Below, in pieces: positions 16,028 through 22,457 of a stretch of 24,853 nucleotides of DNA (its first letter is position 1; each line of letters starts with the position of its first letter). The position numbers and the translations under genes were made by a program. The notes below the pieces were generated by a model. That model worked only from the letters and a program-made list of their open reading frames with translations. It did not search any database and was not told where the DNA came from. This DNA comes from Flavobacteriales bacterium (GTDB lineage Bacteria > Bacteroidota > Bacteroidia > Flavobacteriales_D > Sanyastnellaceae): contig JAPKAW010000005.1 of NCBI GenBank assembly GCA_028825055.1, positions 1-24,853 of the forward strand, read 5' to 3'.

Positions 16028-16996
16028 TTAACCCTTGTATTTCGTTTTCCAAGATCGATTTCCTTGCAATCCGCCACTGTGAATAATCAAAATCCGCGCG
16101 CCTCGAGATAAAAATGAAGGACGGTTGGCAGGGTCCATTTCCAATTGCCTCTTCAATGCGAGCAACAGTTTTCCGGTATACACAGCATCCAATTCGATGT
16201 GAGTTTCGCTGTCCCAGGAGTCCATGCAATCCATCAATTCAGGCGAGCGTTTTGCAAACCCACCCTCATGCGCATCTTCCCATGACACGATGTTTTCCAG
16301 CAGATCGTCGGCCCAAAGGCCATCATTGACTGTGGATTGAATCAACGCTTGCATGGCCTTCAAAGGCTTCCACCCTTTGAGCGCACTGCAAACAATTAAA
16401 GGGCTTACTCCTCTGAGGGCAATGGCCATTCCTGCGGCAGTAGTGCCGGTTCCTGCGGCTACCAAAATAGCATCCCAAGGAGTGTTGATGTCTTCGGACT
16501 CGATCAGTTTTTGACTCCCCATGACCCCCCAGGTGTCGGCCCCCCCTTCAGGGACAATCCAGGGATTACCAAACTGATCCCGCAACCAAGCTTTGAAGAA
16601 ATCAGTGTGCTTTTCGGCATATTCCCCTCGGCTCACGAAGAACAACGTCATCCCCCACGCCTCGCAATCACGCAAGGTCTCCGTAAGGTCTTCTTCGTTT
16701 GGGGGGCGTTCCCCTCGGACAACTCCAATGGTCTGGATGCCGCGAACGTGTCCAGCGGCAGCAACGGCATGGAGGTGATTGGACCACGGCCCTCCAAAAG
16801 TGAGGAGAGACTTGGAAACGGTTTGCTGTGCTTTTTCTAAATGCCAATGCAGCTTCCAGGCTTTATTTCCCGGGGAAGGGCCAGGAATGGCATCCAAACG
16901 GCGCACCCACAAATCCACTCCTGCACGCTCTGAAACAGACCAATGGACACGCTCAGTTTTAGGTTGGGGCCATGTGGGGATGTCAGTCGACTTCAT
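16028..16996 (-). CDS. PLP-dependent 1-aminocyclopropane-1-carboxylate deaminase/D-cysteine desulfhydrase family protein
   Basis: The protein has about 322 residues from ATG 16996; 66 further upstream open codons would overlap the divergent DUF5522 gene and lack similarity. The fold-type II PLP enzyme signature is clear: SPGNKAWKLHWHL with the Schiff-base Lys near residue 45, LTFGGPWSNHLHAVAAAG, the phosphate-binding loop VAAGTGTTAAGMAIAL, then DAVYTGKLLLAL, and ILIIHSGGLQGNRSW at the C-terminus. Family members deaminate ACC or desulfhydrate D-cysteine to pyruvate, sulfide and ammonia. Which activity applies cannot be told from these motifs; D-cysteine or another D-amino acid is the more general bacterial role. 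The protein is cytoplasmic, and the gene reads in the same direction as the PurF-like gene, 69 bp upstream of it. Confidence 0.85.
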   Translation of the reverse strand: MKSTDIPTWPQPKTERVHWSVSERAGVDLWVRRLDAIPGPSPGNKAWKLHWHLEKAQQTVSKSLLTFGGPWSNHLHAVAAAGHVRGIQTIGVVRGERPPNEEDLTETLRDCEAWGMTLFFVSRGEYAEKHTDFFKAWLRDQFGNPWIVPEGGADTWGVMGSQKLIESEDINTPWDAILVAAGTGTTAAGMAIALRGVSPLIVCSALKGWKPLKAMQALIQSTVNDGLWADDLLENIVSWEDAHEGGFAKRSPELMDCMDSWDSETHIELDAVYTGKLLLALKRQLEMDPANRPSFLSRGARILIIHSGGLQGNRSWKTKYKG

Positions 16997-17002
16997 AGAT
17001 GG

Positions 17003-17010
17003 TAAATTTG
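17003..17010 (+). promoter_or_regulatory. Candidate -7 box for the DUF5522-hutU transcript
   Basis: TAAATTTG matches TAnnTTTG exactly and ends 4 nt before ATG 17015, so the mRNA would start at the start codon itself. No good -33 box was seen. Confidence 0.42.
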
Positions 17011-17014
17011 CAAC

Positions 17015-17176
17015 ATGCGGGACGATTTGGAACCAGGAGATTTTTATCACAGTCCGGAAGGATTTGTGGTGTTCACGGAACAATACCACCTCAAGCGGGG
17101 TCATTGTTGTTTGAGTGGATGCAAGCACTGTCCATTCGGCTATGATAAACGCACGGGAAAAACGAACAAACGATGA
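17015..17176 (+). CDS. Small cysteine-rich DUF5522-family protein
   Basis: This 53-residue gene is supported by family resemblance. The protein reads FYHSPEGFVVFTEQYHLKRG, then HCCLSGCKHCPFGYD, matching the pattern of DUF5522 proteins (EGF.VFTE.YHLKRGYCC..GC.HCP.G). Cysteines at residues 31, 32, 36 and 39 could bind a metal. No function is established for the family that I know of. The stop codon overlaps the hutU start (ATGA at 17173-17176), so the two are probably translated together from the promoter at 17003. It is divergent from the PLP-enzyme gene, with 18 bp between the start codons. Confidence 0.8.
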   Translation: MRDDLEPGDFYHSPEGFVVFTEQYHLKRGHCCLSGCKHCPFGYDKRTGKTNKR

Positions 17177-19203
17177 AGCACGAATCGAGTACAACCAATC
17201 AAGCGTTTCATGCTGCTATTTTAGAGGGAATTCCTTCGGAATTGCCCCCTTTGAAAGCGCGGTCAGATGAATGGAGCCACGCGCCTGTTCGAAAGGACAT
17301 CCTGACGGCCGAAGAGAAAAAACTAGCGTTGCGCAATGCGTTGCGTTATTTCCCGCCTAATCAGCATGAGGTTTTAGCCCCAGAATTTGCTCAAGAACTC
17401 AAAGATTTTGGCCGGATATACATGTATCGTTTGAAGCCGACCTACTCGATGCACGCGCGGCCCATTGAGAGCTACCCGTCTCGTTGTACCCAAGCTGCAG
17501 GAATCATGTTGATGATTCAAAATAATTTGGATCCCGCAGTGGCTCAACACCCCGATGAGTTGATTACTTATGGCGGCAATGGGGGTGTTTTCCAGAATTG
17601 GGCACAATACCGTTTGACCATGCGGTACCTCAGTGAAATGACGGAAGATCAGACGTTGGCGATTTACAGTGGTCATCCCATGGGATTATTCCCTTCCAAT
17701 AAGGAAGCTCCGCGTGTTGTCGCGACCAACGGCATGGTCATTCCCAACTACTCGAAGCCAGATGATTTGGAGCGCATGAATGCCATGGGGGTTTCGCAAT
17801 ACGGTCAAATGACGGCAGGGTCTTACATGTATATCGGTCCGCAAGGCATCGTTCACGGTACGACCATCACGGTGCTCAATGCCGTTCGTATGAACGATAA
17901 AACAGGCACGGGCACAGCAGGTAAACTATTCGTCACCGCCGGTTTGGGAGGGATGAGCGGTGCTCAACCCAAGGCAGGTAATATTGCTGGTGTTGTCAGT
18001 GTCACAGCTGAGGTCAATCCGGCCGCAGCGCGCAAGCGTCACGAGCAAGGTTGGGTGGATCATTTGATCGAGGACGTGAACGACTTGGTCACGCAAGTGA
18101 AAGCCTCTGTTGAAGCAAAACGCGCAGAATCGTATGCATACATCGGCAATGTTGTGGATGTGTGGGAAGCGTTTGATGAGGCCCAGGTTTTTGTGGATCT
18201 GGGTTCAGATCAGACATCACTACACAATCCTTGGGCAGGTGGATATTACCCCATGGGATTGGAGTTTGAAGAAGCCAACGAGATGATGGCGAATGACCCC
18301 GAAAAATTTGAAGCCTGCGTGAAAGCCTCTTTGGTTCGGCATGCAGCAGCAGTCAACAAGCACACTGCACGCGGTACGTACTTCTTTGATTATGGAAATG
18401 CTTTTTTATTGGAGGCATCGCGCGCAGGAGCGGACGTCATGGCTCCAAGTGGGCTTGAATTTCGATACCCCAGCTATGTCCAGGATATCATGGGACCTAT
18501 GTGTTTTGATTTTGGGTTTGGACCGTTTCGTTGGGTTTGTGGAAGTGGAGATCCTGCCGATTTGGAAGTGACCGATGGCATCGCTTGCGACGTTTTGGAA
18601 GCGCTCATGAAAGAAGCGCCTGTTGAAATCCGCCAGCAAATGGAAGACAACATCCGTTGGATTCAAGGGGCCAAGGCAAATCGTCTGGTGGTGGGTTCTC
18701 AAGCACGGATTTTATACGCTGACGCGGAAGGCCGAATGCAGATCGCGAAAGCGTTCAATGATGCCATCGCGGACGGTCGACTGAAAGGGCCGGTTGTTTT
18801 GGGCCGGGACCACCACGATGTCAGTGGCACAGACTCTCCGTATCGGGAGACGTCCAACATCTATGATGGATCAGCGTTTACAGCGGACATGGCGGTACAG
18901 AACTTTGCGGGCGATGCGTTTCGCGGAGCGACGTGGATTTCGCTTCACAATGGAGGAGGCGTAGGTTGGGGCGAAGTGGTGAATGGCGGGTTTGGTATGG
19001 TCATCGACGGGAGTTCTGATGCTGAACGCCGGCTGACGGCGATGCTGCATTGGGACGTCAACAATGGCATAGCGCGTCGCAGTTGGGCGCGCAATAAAGG
19101 AGCCGAATGGGCGATACAGCGGGCCATGGAACGTGAGCCGCTATTGCAAGTCACCGTGGCTCAGCACGCTTCAGACGCGCTCATTGATCAAGCTTTTGAT
19201 TGA
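17173..19203 (+). CDS. hutU: Urocanate hydratase
   Basis: The protein has 676 residues, the longer form of the family (the well-studied Pseudomonas enzyme is about 557). Hallmarks are YSMHARPIESYPSRCTQAAG, TYGGNGGVFQNWAQYRLTM, YSGHPMGLFPS, the NAD-associated VTAGLGGMSGAQPKAGN, and FGFGPFRWVCGSGDPADL with the conserved active-site Cys 456. Further landmarks are LGRDHHDVSGTDSPYRET and LHNGGGVGWGEV. It uses tightly bound NAD+ to hydrate urocanate to imidazolone propionate, the second step of histidine degradation. The other hut genes (hutH, hutI, hutG) are not in the window. Its start overlaps the DUF5522 stop. A 69-bp gap with a palindrome separates it from the tetR gene. Confidence 0.96.
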   Translation: MKHESSTTNQAFHAAILEGIPSELPPLKARSDEWSHAPVRKDILTAEEKKLALRNALRYFPPNQHEVLAPEFAQELKDFGRIYMYRLKPTYSMHARPIESYPSRCTQAAGIMLMIQNNLDPAVAQHPDELITYGGNGGVFQNWAQYRLTMRYLSEMTEDQTLAIYSGHPMGLFPSNKEAPRVVATNGMVIPNYSKPDDLERMNAMGVSQYGQMTAGSYMYIGPQGIVHGTTITVLNAVRMNDKTGTGTAGKLFVTAGLGGMSGAQPKAGNIAGVVSVTAEVNPAAARKRHEQGWVDHLIEDVNDLVTQVKASVEAKRAESYAYIGNVVDVWEAFDEAQVFVDLGSDQTSLHNPWAGGYYPMGLEFEEANEMMANDPEKFEACVKASLVRHAAAVNKHTARGTYFFDYGNAFLLEASRAGADVMAPSGLEFRYPSYVQDIMGPMCFDFGFGPFRWVCGSGDPADLEVTDGIACDVLEALMKEAPVEIRQQMEDNIRWIQGAKANRLVVGSQARILYADAEGRMQIAKAFNDAIADGRLKGPVVLGRDHHDVSGTDSPYRETSNIYDGSAFTADMAVQNFAGDAFRGATWISLHNGGGVGWGEVVNGGFGMVIDGSSDAERRLTAMLHWDVNNGIARRSWARNKGAEWAIQRAMEREPLLQVTVAQHASDALIDQAFD

Positions 19204-19208
19204 CCTAC

Positions 19209-19239
19209 TGGAAACGTTTTAACACACTTTTCGTTTCCA
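19209..19239. promoter_or_regulatory. Palindromic site upstream of tetR, candidate TetR operator
   Basis: TGGAAACG (19209-19216) and CGTTTCCA (19232-19239) form a perfect 8-bp inverted repeat with a 15-nt A/T-rich spacer, in the gap between hutU and the TetR gene and 17 bp upstream of its -7 box. TetR proteins usually bind such dyads near their own promoter, so autorepression is likely. It could instead be a weak terminator for hutU, but no T-run follows. Confidence 0.45.
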
Positions 19240-19256
19240 CTGGAAAAATGCGGTAG

Positions 19257-19264
19257 TACTTTTG
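19257..19264 (+). promoter_or_regulatory. Candidate -7 box for the tetR-efflux operon
   Basis: TACTTTTG matches TAnnTTTG exactly and ends 8 nt before ATG 19273, giving a transcript with at most a few leader bases. The -33 region would overlap the right arm of the palindrome at 19232-19239, a good place for repression. Confidence 0.5.
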
Positions 19265-19272
19265 CCGCCGCA

Positions 19273-19923
19273 ATGAACCCGAATCCCGCATTCAACCTGC
19301 TGCAAGAAGCCGCAAAAGACTTGGTTACGAAAGCCATGCCCGTATTCTTGCGTTTCGGGATCAAGTCCGTCAACATGGAGGACTTGGCCCGAGAATTGGG
19401 AGTCTCCAAGAAGACGCTTTATAAGCATTTTCAAGACAAAAAAGAGTTGATTCAGTTGGGGATGGAACAGCATTGTTTGGAGTTGGAGGCGATCATTCTA
19501 AAGGCATCGAGCGCGGAAGGCAATGCCATTGATAGCGAATTACGCATCATGAAGCATGTCCACCAGGTTGTATCACAGATGCACCCTAGCATCTTGTACG
19601 ATCTTCAGAAGTATCACCCAATTGCGTTTTCAAATCTGATTAGAAGCAGAGATGAAATTTTACTTGGCGCTGTTGAGAGCAACATAAAAAGAGGCCAGGA
19701 CGAGGGTGTTTACCGCCAGGAAGTTGATCCAGTGGTCGCCGCTCAGTTCCTCGTTTCCATCAGCTCGACTGTTCGAGAGATGGCCCAAGACACATCGAAT
19801 CACAAACCCATTGCTCAATTGTATTGGCAATCGGGATTGTACCATATCCATGCCATCTCAAGCCCTCAGGGTTTGGACTACTTGCAAAACAAGCTGGCAG
19901 CTGACCTTCATCCTATATCATGA
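19273..19923 (+). CDS. TetR/AcrR-family transcriptional regulator
   Basis: The protein has 216 residues. The N-terminal helix-turn-helix domain spans roughly residues 14-60: FLRFGIKSVNMEDLARELG, then VSKKTLYKHFQDKKELI, the canonical TetR recognition-helix region. The remaining 150 residues are helical and would form the ligand-binding and dimer domain; the ligand is unknown. The stop overlaps the TolC gene start (ATGA at 19920-19923), so regulator and pump are cotranscribed. By analogy with AcrR-type regulators it probably represses this operon through the palindrome upstream and is released by a pump substrate. Confidence 0.92.
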   Translation: MNPNPAFNLLQEAAKDLVTKAMPVFLRFGIKSVNMEDLARELGVSKKTLYKHFQDKKELIQLGMEQHCLELEAIILKASSAEGNAIDSELRIMKHVHQVVSQMHPSILYDLQKYHPIAFSNLIRSRDEILLGAVESNIKRGQDEGVYRQEVDPVVAAQFLVSISSTVREMAQDTSNHKPIAQLYWQSGLYHIHAISSPQGLDYLQNKLAADLHPIS

Positions 19924-21338
19924 GATTCTCCTTCGTTTTTATCCTGTTGTTAGGGCTGTGTATTGGCACCGCGTCGGCCCAAAGCCCGAATTCCCTAGAG
20001 GTGACGTTATCTGAGGCCCAAGAAATTGCGCTGAAACAGGCTTTCTCCATGCAGTATGCTCGACTGGACAAGTCCGAAGCTGAGCGAGACGTCAAGGAGT
20101 TGCTCGCTTCGGGCTTGCCGCAAATTAAGTTGGTAGCAGATTACAGTAAGTATATTGACATTCCAACGCAGGTTGGTTCGGCTGATGCGTTCGGACTGCC
20201 ATCGTATTTCAATGAATTTTTGTTTGACGTTGCAGAGGAAACGGGTGTTGCGCTGAATGCACCTCCATCCGATCCGAATGCCCTCTCGGAATTTCAATTT
20301 GGTCAAAACCACACAGCGAATGTTGGAGTTCAAGCCACGCAATTGGTTTTTAGCGGGTCCTATTTTGTGGGCCTTCGCGCGGCTCAACTCTACGCTGAAT
20401 CCAAGGATCAATCGATTCAACGAACGGCGGATGAGGTACGAGAACAGGTGGCGCAGGCATACCATGTGGCTCTAGGCGCGGCTCAGGGGGCTTTGATTTT
20501 AGAACAAGCGCTTGAGCTCGTGCAAACCAGCCTAATAGAAACGCAGCAAGTGTATGCTGAAGGATTTGTCAATCAAATCGCCGTGGATCAACTGGAATTG
20601 GCGGTGCAGGAATTGGAGCTTGAGTGGTCATCCGCTAAGCTACAAGTGCCTTTAACGCAGGCTCTCTTGCGTTTTCAGATGGGGGTGGACCCCGACACAG
20701 ATTTGAAATTAAAGGACTCTTTGGAGGACCTGTTAAGCCGTGAAAAGGGCTTGAGCCTCTTGTCTCAACCCTTCAATGCTCGTGCGCTTCCAGGAATTCA
20801 ACTGCAGGAATCGTTTGTGGAATTGGCGCGACTGGATGTGCGAAACCAACAAGCTAAAGGCCTTCCCCAGGTCTCTGCATTCTACACCAACCAAGGCAAC
20901 GCACAGCGGGACGCGTTTAACTTCTTTCAAGGCGATGGCAATTGGTACCCGATACAGTTGTGGGGAGTGAATTTCAGCATGCCCTTGTGGACGAGTTTTG
21001 GCGGAAAGCAACAGATCGAGAAGAAGCGCATTCAGGAAGATCGAGCCATCATTGGACTGGAGCAACTGCGCCAGTCCACTCAAATGGAATTTGACAATGC
21101 GCGTCTAACATTGGAACTGGCCATGATGGCATACCAAAATCGTACGAACGCAGAAACCATTGCACAGCGAATTTTTGACCAGACGTATACGGCGTATCAA
21201 GAAGGCTTGGTCTCTTCCTTTGAGTGGACTCAAGCTCGCAATCAATTACTCGAAGCCCAAGGCAATAGTCTATCGGCTGTTTTGGACTGGCTCAATGCCC
21301 AAACTCAATTGAAACGTGCGCTTTCAGAATTTGAATGA
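19920..21338 (+). CDS. TolC-family outer-membrane efflux protein
   Basis: The protein has 472 residues with a signal peptide (MRFSFVFILLLGLCIGTASA). Two outer-membrane-factor repeats are recognisable. The first runs from VTLSEAQEIALKQAF to the helical segment around EQVAQAYHVALGAAQGA. The second includes LARLDVRNQQAKGLPQVSAF and the beta segment IQLWGVNFSMPLWTSFGG, ending in long helices (QEGLVSSFEWTQARNQLLEA). It forms the trimeric outer-membrane channel of a tripartite pump, with the adaptor and RND transporter encoded immediately downstream (the adaptor ATG is 4 nt after this stop). Confidence 0.93.
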   Translation: MRFSFVFILLLGLCIGTASAQSPNSLEVTLSEAQEIALKQAFSMQYARLDKSEAERDVKELLASGLPQIKLVADYSKYIDIPTQVGSADAFGLPSYFNEFLFDVAEETGVALNAPPSDPNALSEFQFGQNHTANVGVQATQLVFSGSYFVGLRAAQLYAESKDQSIQRTADEVREQVAQAYHVALGAAQGALILEQALELVQTSLIETQQVYAEGFVNQIAVDQLELAVQELELEWSSAKLQVPLTQALLRFQMGVDPDTDLKLKDSLEDLLSREKGLSLLSQPFNARALPGIQLQESFVELARLDVRNQQAKGLPQVSAFYTNQGNAQRDAFNFFQGDGNWYPIQLWGVNFSMPLWTSFGGKQQIEKKRIQEDRAIIGLEQLRQSTQMEFDNARLTLELAMMAYQNRTNAETIAQRIFDQTYTAYQEGLVSSFEWTQARNQLLEAQGNSLSAVLDWLNAQTQLKRALSEFE

Positions 21339-21342
21339 CCTC

Positions 21343-22452
21343 ATGAATACATTACGTAATCTCTTTTCGATGCCTTCACTCTTATCCCTTCGTTTGACTG
21401 GATTCCTCCTGGTCTTGAGCAGTGCGGTTTTCACGAGCTGTGGCTCCTCTGAAACGGCAGAACTCACAGTTGATGAAACAGTTGCTCCAGTGAAGTTTAC
21501 AGGCATAGCTGTCGCGGTATTGGATGTGCAGCCTGAGTCATTTTCGCACCGATTTAGCATTCAAGGCAATGTGGAAACGGACATGAATTCCATCCTGACT
21601 GCTGAATTTGCCGGCCTCATTGAAGAGGTGCTAGTTTCTGAAGGAGCTCAGGTGCGTGAAGGTGACGTGATCGTTCGGATCAACACCGACGTCTTGAATC
21701 GTTCCATGGCAGAATTGCAAAGCCAACTGGACCTTGCTTCGGAACTCTTCAATCGTCAAGAGCGGTTGTGGAAGCAGAACATCGGCTCAGAATTGGACTT
21801 CATGCAAGCACAGAATCAAAAAATAACGTTGGAGAACAGCATGAAAACGCTGCTCGAACAAATGGACATGGCGATGATTCGCGCTCCATTCGATGGCATT
21901 TTGGATCGTTGCCTCGCCAAAACAGGAGAGATGGCGATGCCTGGTTCACCGCTGGCACGTGTCATTGATTTACGCAATATGTACGTCCGCGCAAGCGTGA
22001 GCGACCACTATGCGGGACGCGTTTCCAAAGGAATGCCCGCTGAAGTCATTGTGAGTGGTGTGGACACTTTGGCTACTGAAATTGGACGGGTTGGACAATT
22101 TATCAACCCAGCCAATCGAACATTGGAACTCACCCTACCACTCCCAAGAGGCTCGGCGCTGCTACCAAACATGTACGCAAGCGTTTGGCTACAGGATTTG
22201 GCTTTGGACAGCGCAGTGGTGTTGCCGAGCGCGCTGATTCAACAAGACATCGAAGGCTTGGACTACGTATTTGTGGCGGTAACCCAACAAGACGGATCGG
22301 TTGTGGCTGAGAAGCGAAAGCTCACTGTGGGGATGGGTTCAGGAGACAGCATGCTCATCAAAAGCGGTTTGGTCTTTGGCGATCGGGTTGTTTCTAAGGG
22401 AGCGACACGCATTGTAGGTGGACAGAATATCCGCATTATCGGCGAAGAATAA
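21343..22452 (+). CDS. RND efflux periplasmic adaptor (membrane fusion) lipoprotein
   Basis: The protein has 369 residues from ATG 21343; a GTG at 21316 would overlap tolC and add residues with no signal character. The N-terminus has a hydrophobic segment and a likely lipobox, VFTSC, with Cys 33 as the lipidation site. The biotinyl-lipoyl-like barrel follows (ILTAEFAGLIEEVLVSEGAQ, VREGDVIVRI), a coiled-coil hairpin (MAELQSQLDLASELFNRQER to MKTLLEQMD), IRAPFDGILDR, and the beta-barrel and membrane-proximal domains (VVLPSALIQQ, VVSKGATRIVGGQNIRI). It bridges the inner-membrane RND pump and the TolC channel. The hairpin is short, as is common for Bacteroidota adaptors. Only 5 nt separate it from the pump gene. 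Confidence 0.93.
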   Translation: MNTLRNLFSMPSLLSLRLTGFLLVLSSAVFTSCGSSETAELTVDETVAPVKFTGIAVAVLDVQPESFSHRFSIQGNVETDMNSILTAEFAGLIEEVLVSEGAQVREGDVIVRINTDVLNRSMAELQSQLDLASELFNRQERLWKQNIGSELDFMQAQNQKITLENSMKTLLEQMDMAMIRAPFDGILDRCLAKTGEMAMPGSPLARVIDLRNMYVRASVSDHYAGRVSKGMPAEVIVSGVDTLATEIGRVGQFINPANRTLELTLPLPRGSALLPNMYASVWLQDLALDSAVVLPSALIQQDIEGLDYVFVAVTQQDGSVVAEKRKLTVGMGSGDSMLIKSGLVFGDRVVSKGATRIVGGQNIRIIGEE

Positions 22453-22457
22453 GCAGT

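Noticed and set aside
16997..17194. 66-codon extension of the PLP-enzyme frame
   Set aside because: It overlaps the divergent DUF5522 gene and the start of hutU and has no family similarity.
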